This document shows positions 14,305 through 23,384 of a stretch of DNA of 34,825 nt, one piece after another (the first letter of the stretch is position 1; every line of letters starts with the position of its first letter). A model generated the notes under the pieces. That model ran no database searches. It worked only from the letters and a program-made list of their open reading frames with translations, and had not been told where the DNA came from. This DNA is from Deltaproteobacteria bacterium. Lineage in GTDB: Bacteria; Desulfobacterota; Dissulfuribacteria; Dissulfuribacterales; QOAL01. Where the stretch lies: positions 1-34,825 of the forward strand of contig WFZZ01000230.1 of NCBI GenBank assembly GCA_015489315.1, read 5' to 3'. The position numbers were made by a program, and so were the translations under genes.

Positions 14305-16297
14305 TTTCTCTAAGTATTCTTTTTTCTTCAAGCATCCTTTTAAGGCTATGGACCTTTGTGGCAAATTCTCTCGTTATGCGGTCCGCCTCAGCTCGTGTCC
14401 GAATTACGTGAGGAGTTAAGATAAAAATCAACTCCTTTTTTTCCTTTTTTGTCCCCTTTGAGCCAAAAAGATAACCAAGAACAGGAATATCTTTAAGGAC
14501 GGGTATTCCTGAGTGGACCTCAGTATATTGGGTGCTCATGAGACCGCCCATAAGAATATGCTGTCCATCTCGAGCTATGATATAGGTGGTTGCCTTTCTG
14601 TTTGTGATTCTTGGCGATGTAATTCCGGCTGTCGCCTGATCATTTACCTTGCTGACTTCTTGGGTGACTTCCATTCTTACAAGGCCACTATCGTTTATAA
14701 AGGGTTTTACTTGTAGGATAATACCTGTCTTTCGATATTGTACACCCTGGGTCTTTACTCCTCCTGAGGAGATGGTTGATTCCGATAAGGTAGGTACGTC
14801 TTCACCAATCTCAATGCGGGCTTCCTGGTTGTCAGCGGCAATGATGTTAGGGGCAGAAAGGATGTCAACATCTGTATTTTCAGCAAGAAGATGTATAAGT
14901 GCCCTTAGGGTTCCGTCTCCATCATAGAGGGCGTAGGTAAAACCTGGGAAACCCTTTCCAAGGGGCGTGTCTTGAGTAATAAATTTTCCAGCATCGAGCA
15001 TCATGTTGGCATTATAGGGGGATCCGCTGATGTTTATCCCTTTATTTTCTATAAACCACTCAACTCCATATTTTACATCATTAGTTAGAGATACCTCTGC
15101 AATGAGGACTTCAATGAGAACCTGTCTAGGAACAATGTCAAGCTTTTTTAAGACATCTCTAATAATTGCATAATCCTTTGGTCTTGCTTTAAAAATCAGG
15201 GAATTATTTGTTTCATCGGCTATGATTTTAACCTCTCCAGAAAGCTCGCCAGTTGATAATGATTTTTGGTCTTTCTTTTTGACTTCTCTCCTAACAAGGA
15301 CACGTCTATTCTTGGAACTTGATGAAGCTTCCCCATAAAGTTCATTTAATATTTCTGCAAGTTCTTTTGCCTTGCCATTTTGCACAAAATAGACATATAC
15401 CTTGCTTCCGCTTCCAAGTTGCCCCTGGTCCAGCTCATGAACCCACCTTGCCACCTGATCCATGACCTTTTTCCATCGTGTAACCACCAAAAGGGCATTC
15501 AAGGTCTTTAAGGGTATGATCTTTATTCCAGTAGTGTCAATTCCAGGCCTTTTATAAAGGATGCGGGCAGAGAATATACTTTCAAGATCCTTGGCAAGAT
15601 TTTCTATATCGGCATTTTCCAAGGTGAAAAGTTTCCAATAGACATTTTTAAATATGTTTTCATCAAGGATTGACAGAACCTTGCTGACCTTAGCCACATT
15701 TTCTGCAGTATCGGAAATGATAATGCTGTTGCTGCTTGTGACTGGGATAAGAACTGCACCTGGGGACACCAGGTTTCTCAGGTTGCTTACAGCATGGACC
15801 GCAGAAAGATACTCGAGCTGAATAACCCTTATCACATCCCCTGGCCTTTGAGGAGGAACCTTCGTTTCCACATAGCCTCCAAGCTTCGGGCTATTGGCCT
15901 TTCTGACCACCTTGTATAATCCATGAACCCCTGGAGTTATAGCAAGGCCCTGCATTTGAAGTACAGAGTTGATGAGGTCAAGGAGTTCCTTTTTGCTATA
16001 TCTCCCCTTAATATGAACGGATATTGTTCCTTTTATGGCAGGTTCTACCACAAAGTTAAGGCCAAGAATGTCGCCAAGAAGTTGATCTAGGACAGGGTAA
16101 ATGTCCATATTGTCTAGGGAGATTTCAATATCCCTCTTTTCCCCAGGCTTAGCCCCCTGGTATGGAGAAATTATAAGAGGAGGGTTATCTTCTTTATCCT
16201 GAGGTGCAGCTGTAGTTTGTGAAAAGCCATTTCCCACTAGACAAATGGTCAATAATAAAGCTATGGTTCCTATGATTATACTTTTGTTTCCTTTCAT
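14246..16297 (-). CDS. gspD: Type II secretion outer-membrane secretin D
   Basis: The 683-aa protein has a signal peptide (GTIALLLTICLVGNGFSQT). An N0 domain follows (ISLDNMDIYPVLDQLLGDILGLNFVVEPAIKGTISVHIKG), then N1-N3 repeats with VIPVTSSNSIIISDTAENVAKV and EVKIIADETNNSLIFKA. The secretin domain contains DVKYGVEWFIE, NTDVDILSAPNIIAADNQEARIEIGEDVP and ILMGGLMSTQYTEVHSGIPVLKDIPVLGYLFG. It should form the multimeric outer-membrane channel. A Ser/Lys-rich loop (SSSKNRRVLVRREVKKKDQKSLSTGEL) sits between two N domains. No S-domain is evident at the C-terminus. Its ATG overlaps the gspM stop as ATGA, and its 3' end overlaps gspC. Confidence 0.95.
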   Translation of the reverse strand: MKGNKSIIIGTIALLLTICLVGNGFSQTTAAPQDKEDNPPLIISPYQGAKPGEKRDIEISLDNMDIYPVLDQLLGDILGLNFVVEPAIKGTISVHIKGRYSKKELLDLINSVLQMQGLAITPGVHGLYKVVRKANSPKLGGYVETKVPPQRPGDVIRVIQLEYLSAVHAVSNLRNLVSPGAVLIPVTSSNSIIISDTAENVAKVSKVLSILDENIFKNVYWKLFTLENADIENLAKDLESIFSARILYKRPGIDTTGIKIIPLKTLNALLVVTRWKKVMDQVARWVHELDQGQLGSGSKVYVYFVQNGKAKELAEILNELYGEASSSSKNRRVLVRREVKKKDQKSLSTGELSGEVKIIADETNNSLIFKARPKDYAIIRDVLKKLDIVPRQVLIEVLIAEVSLTNDVKYGVEWFIENKGINISGSPYNANMMLDAGKFITQDTPLGKGFPGFTYALYDGDGTLRALIHLLAENTDVDILSAPNIIAADNQEARIEIGEDVPTLSESTISSGGVKTQGVQYRKTGIILQVKPFINDSGLVRMEVTQEVSKVNDQATAGITSPRITNRKATTYIIARDGQHILMGGLMSTQYTEVHSGIPVLKDIPVLGYLFGSKGTKKEKKELIFILTPHVIRTRAEADRITREFATKVHSLKRMLEEKRILRENEKRSNNPMQDESGEMGNY

Positions 16298-16866
16298 TGG
16301 TTTGCCCTATCTCCCAAAAATAGTGCTTCTACTTCAAGATTTACTCTAAGTTCTTTTTCCTTACCCCTCATAGTTGATACATTTATGTTGTTTATCCTTT
16401 GAAGCCTTTTGTCAGAATAAAAGTCTTCCAAGAAATGTACCAATTTTACTATATTTGTTTTTAGATTAAAAATTGCTACAGCAAGTTTATAACTTCTCCA
16501 TTTCCTTGGCCTACCGCTTCTATAGACAAGAACATTTATGTCATTCTTAGATGCCTTTTTTAAAAAGGAATCCTGGATATTTGTAGCAACCATCTGAATG
16601 GTGTCTCCTGGTACAAGGCGTCCTTTTAGCTGTTCCAATTTCTTTTTCTCAAGGGAAAGGGTCTGATCTATATTTTTTAGACGGTTTATTCTCCTTTTTA
16701 ACCGGCCTATTTTTAATTCTTGGGACTCAATATTTGTCTTTTGAAGCTCAATGCGTGATTCTATTGGCGAATACAAGAGGGCATACCAGGCAATAAAAAT
16801 AATTAAAAGGGCGCCATATCTTACCAGAGGAGGCTGTCTTTTAAGGTTCAAAAAGGAGATGTCCAT
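16294..16866 (-). CDS. gspM: Type II secretion protein M-like (PilO/GspM fold)
   Basis: The protein has a short N-terminus, one membrane helix (YGALLIIFIAWYALLYSP), a coiled coil of about 50 residues (IELQKTNIESQELKIGRLKRRINRLKN), then an alpha/beta periplasmic domain with KLAVAIFNLKTNIVKLVHFLEDFY. This is the PilO/GspM plan, and it lies exactly between gspL and gspD. Sequence similarity in the family is low, so the name rests mainly on layout and position. The ORF track start (TTG at 16878) is less likely than the ATG at 16866, giving 190 aa; neither has a strong ribosome site. The stop overlaps the gspD start by 4 bp. Confidence 0.75.
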   Translation of the reverse strand: MDISFLNLKRQPPLVRYGALLIIFIAWYALLYSPIESRIELQKTNIESQELKIGRLKRRINRLKNIDQTLSLEKKKLEQLKGRLVPGDTIQMVATNIQDSFLKKASKNDINVLVYRSGRPRKWRSYKLAVAIFNLKTNIVKLVHFLEDFYSDKRLQRINNINVSTMRGKEKELRVNLEVEALFLGDRANQ

Positions 16867-16893
16867 AGTCAATTTCAATTAATGATTAATGGG

Positions 16894-18186
16894 TCATTTT
16901 AATGTTAATTCTACTGTATATCTTTCTTGTCCATTCCGATTTTTTGTAACTGGGGAGGCAAGTTTTACCTGGGAAAAGAGTCTGCTTTTCCGCCATGCCT
17001 CCATGGTTTGCACTGCATAACCTCCTTCTGCAGAGATGCGTAGTTTATTGTCTCTTAAGGTTAAATATTTTATCCATGCATTTTTAGGGGTCTTTTCTGC
17101 AAGTTCCTTTAAGACATCAAGGAAATTAGGCCGTTCCTTTAAAAATGCCTTGAGATCGCCTTGAAGGGCCCTGATCTTTTGAAGTTCTTCATCCTTCGAT
17201 TTTAGCGGCTTATATTTTTTTTCAAGAACAGTAATTATTTCTTGATTTTTTTTTGCAGTAAAACCTAGCTTTGTGAGTTTAAAAAGTCTTAGTCCAGAAA
17301 AGGCAAAAAGTATTGTTATTAGTCCTACAAGCAAGATCTGATAGGTATCAATTCTAAGAGATAGAGGCCTTTTCCGTGGCCCTGGTTTAAAGGATATTTG
17401 GGGATAGGAGGAAGTTCCAAGGATTGATGCAGAAAGGCCTAGGGTCCACTTTTTTAAACCAAGTATGCCTGTATTTTCAATTTTTGGCAGGCCTTTAAGC
17501 AAAAGTTTTTGATCCAATGTGTCACCAAGACCTTTTTCAAGGGGTATTACAGGTGTATTTTCTCCGTATTTAGCGGTAATAACGTCAAGGTTATTTAGAA
17601 AATGGCTTCCTTCCCAAAAGGAAGGGCCATGGAGATTTACAACTTTTTTTTCCTCTTCCCTTTGAAGGCTTATGCATGGGAAGGACATTTCTGATAGCTT
17701 TCTAAGAAGTATGTCTGTACCAAGTGAACAAGGGCTTATACAGAAAAGGCTCTTTTGATGGCCTGTATTTTTTATTTCTTCTAAAATGGAATCAATAAAG
17801 GGTCGTTTACAATAGGCGAGAAGTACCGTTGATATACCATTTCTTTCATAGGAAAAACAGTCATAATATATCTTTTCGGGGGGAATGTGAGAATGGACGT
17901 TTATTGATATTTTTACTGCATTTTCAGCCTCTTCTGGGGTAAGGCCAGGAAATTTCAGTTCTCTTAAGTAATATTTGGTCCTTGGAATGGCTACGGAGAT
18001 TATTCTAGATCGCTTAGGACTGATTTGTGCTAAAAGCCCCCTAAGCCTTTCTGCATCGTTTTTTCCAGGTACTTTCGTAAATAAAGGGGGGGTTGATCTT
18101 TCCCATCCTTTAAAAGACCTTTTTAGTAATTCATACTCGATCTGGTGTTCACCAAGATAGATGCCTAGAATTTCCTTTTTAAGCAC
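16894..18186 (-). CDS. gspL: Type II secretion protein L-like (PilM/PilN-type composite)
   Basis: The N-terminal ~250 residues resemble the actin-like cytoplasmic domain of GspL/PilM (ILGIYLGEHQIEYELLKRSFKGW, SVAIPRTKYYLRELKFPGLTPEEAENAVKI). One membrane helix (ILLVGLITILFAFSGLRLF) follows near residue 275. The periplasmic part has a coiled coil and a ferredoxin-like segment typical of GspL/PilN (FLDVLKELAEKTPKNAWIKYLTLRDNKLRISAEGG). It should anchor the ATPase GspE to the membrane platform. The ORF track begins at TTG 18198, but that codon lies inside a GAGGTG ribosome site; the GTG at 18186, four bases after it, is the better start and gives 430 aa. It lies between gspK and gspM. Confidence 0.83.
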   Translation of the reverse strand: MLKKEILGIYLGEHQIEYELLKRSFKGWERSTPPLFTKVPGKNDAERLRGLLAQISPKRSRIISVAIPRTKYYLRELKFPGLTPEEAENAVKISINVHSHIPPEKIYYDCFSYERNGISTVLLAYCKRPFIDSILEEIKNTGHQKSLFCISPCSLGTDILLRKLSEMSFPCISLQREEEKKVVNLHGPSFWEGSHFLNNLDVITAKYGENTPVIPLEKGLGDTLDQKLLLKGLPKIENTGILGLKKWTLGLSASILGTSSYPQISFKPGPRKRPLSLRIDTYQILLVGLITILFAFSGLRLFKLTKLGFTAKKNQEIITVLEKKYKPLKSKDEELQKIRALQGDLKAFLKERPNFLDVLKELAEKTPKNAWIKYLTLRDNKLRISAEGGYAVQTMEAWRKSRLFSQVKLASPVTKNRNGQERYTVELTLK

Positions 18187-18211
18187 TATGCACCTCAAGT
18201 GGGTATTATGG

Positions 18212-19063
18212 TTAAATTCTTGGTGCCTGTCCCCAGTAAACCAGCCTGAATCCTAACTTACTTCCAGTTTCCTTTTTAAAAAATATTTGATAACAGCTTT
18301 GATAGGCACAAGCCTTAAAACGCAAGGTGCCTAATCCATTTGCTTCTTTAAAATATTCTTTTTCTAATATGTCAATAAGTGGCTTGGGAGCTGCCTCTGA
18401 TATCAATTTGTCAGTGCCATTATATATGGTAAAGAGGTCCTTAATGCCACCTGTCCAGGTAGTCATTTCTTTTTCCTCATCTCTCTCTTTCCAGTCCAAG
18501 GGTCCCCAATAAAGGTCTGGGCTTACCCCTTTTACTAAAAGAAGTTGATCAAGAAGTATAAATTTACTGTCTGATGGTTCATAAGAAGGCCTTAAAGACA
18601 AATAATAGTCCTTTTCAGCTCCATTTGTCCTTTCATCCTGGTCGTTGTCTTTCCAGTCTAATATAGAATCGGAAAGGATTTCTCCGTCTTCTTTTCCTAA
18701 AAGCCCTTGAAGGGCCATTTCAATCATTTCATCTGGGGCCTTATTCAGGTCTATTTTCCCCCGTTCATCTTCAATACTAAATTTAAGGTTCTGTCCACCA
18801 ATGGAAATTTTATAAAGGGTTCCATCTGGAACAATAAATTGATCCTGATTTTCCTCTTCCTGGCCAAAAGGCTTTATATGTGGAGCAATTACCAAAAGAG
18901 CTGAATTTATGGCAAGTTTTGCCCTTAAGAGGTTCCATGGATTAAAGCCAAGGTTTCTTTTAAGGGTTGTCTCCAGGGTAAAGTAGCCTCCAATCATGGA
19001 TAAAAATGCAATTACCCAAAGAACAAGTATTAATACAGCACCTTTTTGTGTCCTTAAGATCAT
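18212..19063 (-). CDS. gspK: Type II secretion minor pseudopilin K
   Basis: The start is the ATG at 19063, not 19090. It overlaps the gspJ stop as ATGA, has TAGGGA upstream and gives the normal short prepilin leader MILRTQKG before AVLILVLWVIAFLSMIGGYF. The missing Glu at position 5 of the mature helix is normal for GspK. Further GspK features are FSIEDERGKIDLNKAPDEMIEMALQGLL, SILDWKDNDQDERTNGAE with its acidic calcium-site-like residues, and LLDQLLLVKGVSPDLYWG. GspK caps the pseudopilus tip with GspI and GspJ. The protein is 283 aa. Confidence 0.92.
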   Translation of the reverse strand: MILRTQKGAVLILVLWVIAFLSMIGGYFTLETTLKRNLGFNPWNLLRAKLAINSALLVIAPHIKPFGQEEENQDQFIVPDGTLYKISIGGQNLKFSIEDERGKIDLNKAPDEMIEMALQGLLGKEDGEILSDSILDWKDNDQDERTNGAEKDYYLSLRPSYEPSDSKFILLDQLLLVKGVSPDLYWGPLDWKERDEEKEMTTWTGGIKDLFTIYNGTDKLISEAAPKPLIDILEKEYFKEANGLGTLRFKACAYQSCYQIFFKKETGSKLGFRLVYWGQAPRI

Positions 19064-19716
19064 AGTATCCCTACAGGAATTACATGCCAATTTTGTTCAA
19101 ATTTTTGGTCCTTAAATTTTATCTTGATGGCGATTTCACTGGGGATCGGGCCAAAACCTGGATGTTCCTTTGGCCAATCGGAAACATCCACATTCTCATC
19201 AAGAAGAGGGGGTCTAAAGGCGAACTCGAGCTCTTCTATCCCCTTTATCTCATCAATTATCCATCCTTCGTCCAATAATTTTTGGGGGTGTTGGCCTAAG
19301 AAATCCTTTGAGATTTTTTGTTTAAGGTCAAAGGGCTTGGTTAATATTTTTTGAGCATAAATAATGCCCTTATTTTCATCATCGTAGGCATAAATCACCT
19401 GAATAACTCCCCCTTGAGAAAGGCCTGATGGGGAATAGGTGGTGGTAAAGGAAATCATGTCCGAATCACCAAAGAAATAGGAAAAGCCAGATAGTGAAGA
19501 ACCTGTTTTTTCAATAATGTTTTCAAGTTGTCTATAAAGAAGGCCTTCAATTGCAGCCTCTGGGAAGAAATTTTCGTTTCCAGCCTTTATTCTTGTGTAG
19601 GCATTTATTCCGCTTCTTAGTGCCAAGGACAGGACAACAATCAAAAGTGCCATGAGTGTGATGGAAACTAGTACTTCAAGGAGTGTAAAGCCTTCTATAG
19701 AGCCTTTTTTTTTCAT
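19060..19716 (-). CDS. gspJ: Type II secretion minor pseudopilin J
   Basis: The 218-aa protein has a short leader and prepilin peptidase site before the conserved helix (KKKGSIEG then FTLLEVLVSITLMALL, with Glu at position 5). Later come NENFFPEAAIEGLLYRQLENII, YFFGDSDMISFTTTYSPSGL and VIYAYDDENKGIIYAQKIL, matching the GspJ plan. Its partner GspI precedes it and GspK follows, both with 4-bp ATGA overlaps. AAGGGG lies just before the ATG. It is part of the trimeric pseudopilus tip in the periplasm. Confidence 0.9.
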   Translation of the reverse strand: MKKKGSIEGFTLLEVLVSITLMALLIVVLSLALRSGINAYTRIKAGNENFFPEAAIEGLLYRQLENIIEKTGSSLSGFSYFFGDSDMISFTTTYSPSGLSQGGVIQVIYAYDDENKGIIYAQKILTKPFDLKQKISKDFLGQHPQKLLDEGWIIDEIKGIEELEFAFRPPLLDENVDVSDWPKEHPGFGPIPSEIAIKIKFKDQKFEQNWHVIPVGIL

Positions 19717-20132
19717 AGCCCCTTTATCTTGTTTTTATCTATCCAGAAGTTCAAAACAAACGCTCTTTTTCCACTAGGTGTAAGGAGCCTTAATACAATT
19801 TCCCTGGCATTTTCTGCCTTTATTTGCCTAACTTCTCCAGATGGAAGGGTTATCTTAGTCTCTACATCTCTTGTTTCAACAGAATAAGACCAGCCCTTTG
19901 CCCACTCTAGCTCCCCCGATGCTTCTTGAGGGAAGCTATTTCGTATGTTCCATGTATCGATAAGTCTTGTAGCTATCTGGGCAGCCCTTTGGGCTTCTAG
20001 CCCACGAAAGGCCTGGGAATGTCCTTGGGCAAAAAGGGCCATGACCACGCCTATTGCTATGGCTGTTATGGCCGTTGCCACCAAGACTTCCATTAAAGTG
20101 AAACCACATTGATTAGCCAGATTTGATTTCAT
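19713..20132 (-). CDS. gspI: Type II secretion minor pseudopilin I
   Basis: The ORF track begins at 20225 inside gspH, but the prepilin leader must be short. The ATG at 20132 gives MKSNLANQCG before FTLMEVLVATAITAIAIGVVM, with Glu at position 5. The sequence then runs RAAQIATRLIDTWNIRN, LEWAKGWSYSVETRDVE and IVLRLLTPSGKRAFVLNFW, and ends in a basic stretch. At 139 aa the length is usual for GspI, which nucleates the pseudopilus tip. This start overlaps gspH by 20 bp; no strong ribosome site is visible, so coupling to gspH is likely. Confidence 0.88.
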   Translation of the reverse strand: MKSNLANQCGFTLMEVLVATAITAIAIGVVMALFAQGHSQAFRGLEAQRAAQIATRLIDTWNIRNSFPQEASGELEWAKGWSYSVETRDVETKITLPSGEVRQIKAENAREIVLRLLTPSGKRAFVLNFWIDKNKIKGL

Positions 20133-20568
20133 GGTAGATATAGGCCCAGATGCGTCCAATGGTAAAAAGATCATTTCTTCCATTTTCCCAGTTAAGCTCA
20201 AGCTCTCCTCCACTCGAACTTCCATCAGGGTAAAAAGTTATGGCAAAGACACCATTTTCAAGTTCAATGATCTTATCCCCCTTTATTTCCAAAGACTTGG
20301 GAATATCCTGTAGTTTTTTCCCTTTAATGCCAAAGGCCCTTTTTTCGCCATCAATAATAAAATTGACAGGGCGTCCTGTGCCAATGGCTCTGTTTCTTGC
20401 ATTTAAAAGCCCTTTTCTAAAGTCATAAACAAATCTTTTTTCTTTACTCTTAAATATTCCGCTTGAAACCGAAATAAAGACCATTGAACTCATTAGCCCA
20501 ATCAAAACAAGGACAACTATGAGCTCAAAAAGGGTGAAGCCTGCCTGATTTTTAAAAGGAAACATCAT
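20113..20568 (-). CDS. gspH: Type II secretion minor pseudopilin H
   Basis: The 151-aa protein starts MMFPFKNQAG before FTLFELIVVLVLIGLMSSMVF, a type IV prepilin-like helix with Glu at position 5. The C-terminal part contains FRKGLLNARNRAIGTGRPVNFIIDGEKRAFGIKGKKL and ends in beta-rich sequence (NGVFAITFYPDGSSSGGELEL), as expected for GspH. It is followed by gspI, and its start overlaps the gspF stop by 17 bp. GGAATAA lies directly before the ATG. It probably links the GspG shaft to the I-J-K tip. Confidence 0.87.
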   Translation of the reverse strand: MMFPFKNQAGFTLFELIVVLVLIGLMSSMVFISVSSGIFKSKEKRFVYDFRKGLLNARNRAIGTGRPVNFIIDGEKRAFGIKGKKLQDIPKSLEIKGDKIIELENGVFAITFYPDGSSSGGELELNWENGRNDLFTIGRIWAYIYHEIKSG

Positions 20569-21757
20569 TTATTCCAAAAATTGCCATGAGCATGGAAAAG
20601 ATTATCCCACCTATAACAATGCCCATTAAAACTATCGTTATAGGTTCTAACATGGATAAAAAGACCTTGGTGTCTGACTGAATTTCTTCTTCAAAGTCGT
20701 CTGCTATCTTTAATAACATTTTGGCCAATGATCCTGTTTCTTCGCCAACAGAAACAAGGTGAATCATAAGGGAGGGGAATATGTTAGAGTGTTTCATCAA
20801 AAGACTTAGGCTTTTACCTTGTCTTACCCCTGTGTAAAGCCTTCTTATTGCATCCTTTATCAGGGTGTTATTTACCACATCAGAAGAAAGGCTTATGCCC
20901 TTAAGAATGGGTATGCCACTTTCAAGAAGGGTTCCAAGGGTTCTTGAGAATCGAGATAGCTCCATCTTTTTTACAAAAGGACCTATCAAGGGAAGGGTAA
21001 TCTTTAATCTGTCAACAGTTTGTCTTCCCTCAGGGCGAGAAAGATAATATTTGAGTCCAAGAAAAAGGACTATTATCAAGAGGAATCCCAGCCACCACCA
21101 CTTCTGGAATAAAAGGCTCACATCCAGGATCATCCTGGTCATAAAGGGCATTGGCTGATTGAGATCTTCAAAGATCTGTCCAAACTTTGGAACCACAAAG
21201 ATGACTAGTATTAATATGGACAAAAGGCCAACTGTTGCCAGTATGGCAGGGTAGATAGAGGAAGAGATAATAAACTTTTTAATTTGCCTTGTCCTTTCCA
21301 AAAATTCACCAAGGCGCCTTAAGACCGAAGGCAAAACCCCTCCGAGCTCTCCCACCTTGACCATATTCACGTAAAGGTTATCAAAAACGTCCCTATGTAA
21401 AGAAAGGGCCTCTGAAAGGGTTTTGCCACCGTGGATGGCATCCTTTAATTCCTTTATGAGAGCTTTTAGCTCCTCTTTTTCCGAGGCGTCAGAAAGAATT
21501 ACAAGACTTCTTTCAAGTGGAACCCCTGCCTCCAGAAGGTCTGCAAGCTCCGTGGTAAAGTAAAGAAGGTCATCCAGTCTAATGCGCTTTTTCCCAATTT
21601 CGAAGATGGCCTCAAATGAATGCAGCTTTTTGACATAAATTGGTTGAAGACCCTTAGAGAGGAGGTGGTCTACTACTTCTTTTTGGTTTTGAGCGCTTTT
21701 CGTCCCCTTGGTGCGCTTTCCCCTTTGATCAACAGCTTCAAAGGAAAAGTCAGGCAT
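20552..21757 (-). CDS. gspF: Type II secretion inner-membrane platform protein F
   Basis: The 401-aa protein has the two repeated cytoplasmic T2SSF domains and three membrane helices. The first repeat contains YFTTELADLLEAGVPLERSLVIL and LYVNMVKVGELGGVLPSVLRRLGEFLERT; the second contains FSRTLGTLLESGIPILKGISLSSDVVNN and MIHLVSVGEETGSLAKMLLKIADDFEEE. The C-terminal helix is MLEPITIVLMGIVIGGIIFSMLMAIF. The N-terminus (MPDFSFEAVDQRGKRTKG) is intact. Its ATG overlaps the gspE stop by one base, which makes strong coupling to the ATPase gene likely. Confidence 0.95.
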   Translation of the reverse strand: MPDFSFEAVDQRGKRTKGTKSAQNQKEVVDHLLSKGLQPIYVKKLHSFEAIFEIGKKRIRLDDLLYFTTELADLLEAGVPLERSLVILSDASEKEELKALIKELKDAIHGGKTLSEALSLHRDVFDNLYVNMVKVGELGGVLPSVLRRLGEFLERTRQIKKFIISSSIYPAILATVGLLSILILVIFVVPKFGQIFEDLNQPMPFMTRMILDVSLLFQKWWWLGFLLIIVLFLGLKYYLSRPEGRQTVDRLKITLPLIGPFVKKMELSRFSRTLGTLLESGIPILKGISLSSDVVNNTLIKDAIRRLYTGVRQGKSLSLLMKHSNIFPSLMIHLVSVGEETGSLAKMLLKIADDFEEEIQSDTKVFLSMLEPITIVLMGIVIGGIIFSMLMAIFGINDVSF

Positions 21758-23382
21758 TAATTAGTTACCCTCATTACCTCTTCAAGGGTTGTTATGCCGC
21801 TTGCCACCTTGAGGAGCCCATCTTGTCTTAAGGTCTTCATTCCGTTTTCTTGGGCTTTTTTAGAAATGGCGCTTGAATTTTCTCCATTTAAGATAAGGGC
21901 TGGGATGCCATCATTTACTTCCAGAAGTTCATAAATTCCTGTTCTTCCCGAATAGCCTGTATTGGCACAACTTGGACAACCTTTTCCTCTCCATTGTTTA
22001 ACCGGTATTTGATCTTTAGAAACTCCAAGAGCTGAAGCAGTTTCGTCAAGGAGACCTTCTGGGAGTAGATATTCCTCTTTGCAGTTAGGGCAAATTTTTC
22101 TAACAAGCCTCTGGGCCATAACCGCCAGGAGACATGATGAGATAAGGTATGGCTCTATCCCCATTTCTTCAAGTCTTGTTATGGCACTTGCAGCATCATT
22201 TGTGTGAAGGGTAGAGAAAACCAGGTGGCCAGTAAGGGCAGATTGAACTGCAATTTCTGCAGTTTCGCTGTCTCTTATCTCTCCAATAAGTATGATGTCT
22301 GGGTCCTGTCTTAGGATTGTCCTCAAAGCAGAGGCAAAGGTAAGACCAATGCTTGATTTTACTTGTATCTGGTTTATTCCCTCAAGCTGGTATTCAACAG
22401 GGTCCTCAACAGTCACGATCTTTTTTTCTGGGCTGTTTATGCGGTTCATCACGCTATAAAGGGTGGTGGTTTTACCGCTTCCTGTTGGCCCGGTCACAAG
22501 AATCATTCCATAGGGGCGTCTTATTAGATAGTCGAATTTCTCTAGAACCTTTGGTGTTATTCCCAGGGATTCAAGTTCAAGCTTTACCTCTTCCCTGTTT
22601 AAAAGTCTCAGAACAATGCTTTCTCCAAAGATGGTGGGAAGAGATGAGACCCTGATATCAATCTCCCTTCTCCCATCCTTTACTTTTATCCGTCCGTCTT
22701 GAGGTAGCCTCATCTCGGCAATATTCATCTTTGCCATGAGTTTAAGGCGTGATGTAATGGCAGGCTGAAGCTTTTTTGATACAGTCTCTATGTCGTGAAG
22801 GACTCCATCTATCCTGTACCGAATCTTTAAATGGTCTCTAAAGGGCTCAAAGTGGATATCGGAGGCCCTTACTTCAAGGGCCTGGTTTATAACGTGATTT
22901 ACAAGCCTCACCACCGGCGCTTCAGTAGCAAGGTCTCTTAATTGTTCAGGATCATCCCAGAGCCCTTCATCCATGGAGGATTCTGTCTCTTCTTCGTGTG
23001 CCTCCATGTCAGATTCTGCTTCGTACCACCGATAAATGGTCGAAAGTATATCTTCTTCAGAGGCTCTAAGGGGCTCGACCTTTCTTTGGTAAACATCTTC
23101 CAAAAGTTCAACTAGATAGAGGTCTGAAGGGTCTGACATGGCAATAATTATTTTGTCATCCGCAACCTCAAGGGGTAAAACCTTCCATTGCTGCATCTGC
23201 TGAGGTGTAAGGCCATTGACTATTGGGGGTTTGTCAGGAAAATCGTGGGCGTCAATGGTCCTGAACTTTAAAAGGATACTATCATTATCCCTGTTTTCAG
23301 GGTCATCCTTTAGCTGGTTTTTATTTTCTTGATTTCCCTTTAAAAAGGGGGCTAGTTTGTTGCTAATATCTAGTAATGGCAT
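21757..23382 (-). CDS. gspE: Type II secretion ATPase E
   Basis: This cytoplasmic hexameric ATPase powers pseudopilus assembly. The 541-aa protein has an N-terminal N1E-like domain (about residues 40-125), then a short acidic linker (EAHEEETESSMDEG). The catalytic part follows, with Walker A GPTGSGKTTT at about 308-317, an Asp box, Walker B region DPDIILIGEIRDSETAEIAVQSALTGHLVFSTLHTNDA and the His box. The zinc-binding tetracysteine is complete (CPNCKEEY and, ~30 residues later, CPSCANTGYSGRTGIYELL). It follows gspG after 2 bp and overlaps gspF by 1 bp. The acidic linker is longer than I would expect but does not disturb known motifs. Confidence 0.96.
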   Translation of the reverse strand: MPLLDISNKLAPFLKGNQENKNQLKDDPENRDNDSILLKFRTIDAHDFPDKPPIVNGLTPQQMQQWKVLPLEVADDKIIIAMSDPSDLYLVELLEDVYQRKVEPLRASEEDILSTIYRWYEAESDMEAHEEETESSMDEGLWDDPEQLRDLATEAPVVRLVNHVINQALEVRASDIHFEPFRDHLKIRYRIDGVLHDIETVSKKLQPAITSRLKLMAKMNIAEMRLPQDGRIKVKDGRREIDIRVSSLPTIFGESIVLRLLNREEVKLELESLGITPKVLEKFDYLIRRPYGMILVTGPTGSGKTTTLYSVMNRINSPEKKIVTVEDPVEYQLEGINQIQVKSSIGLTFASALRTILRQDPDIILIGEIRDSETAEIAVQSALTGHLVFSTLHTNDAASAITRLEEMGIEPYLISSCLLAVMAQRLVRKICPNCKEEYLLPEGLLDETASALGVSKDQIPVKQWRGKGCPSCANTGYSGRTGIYELLEVNDGIPALILNGENSSAISKKAQENGMKTLRQDGLLKVASGITTLEEVMRVTN

Positions 23383-23384
23383 TG

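Noticed and set aside
14305-14364. N-terminal 20 residues of the gspC ORF track entry
   Set aside because: They lie fully inside gspD and would put an odd 36-residue cytoplasmic stretch before the membrane helix; the ATG at 14304 or 14274 is more usual.
20133-20225. N-terminal 31 residues of the gspI ORF track entry
   Set aside because: Prepilin leaders are short; the ATG at 20132 places the peptidase site 10 residues from the start.
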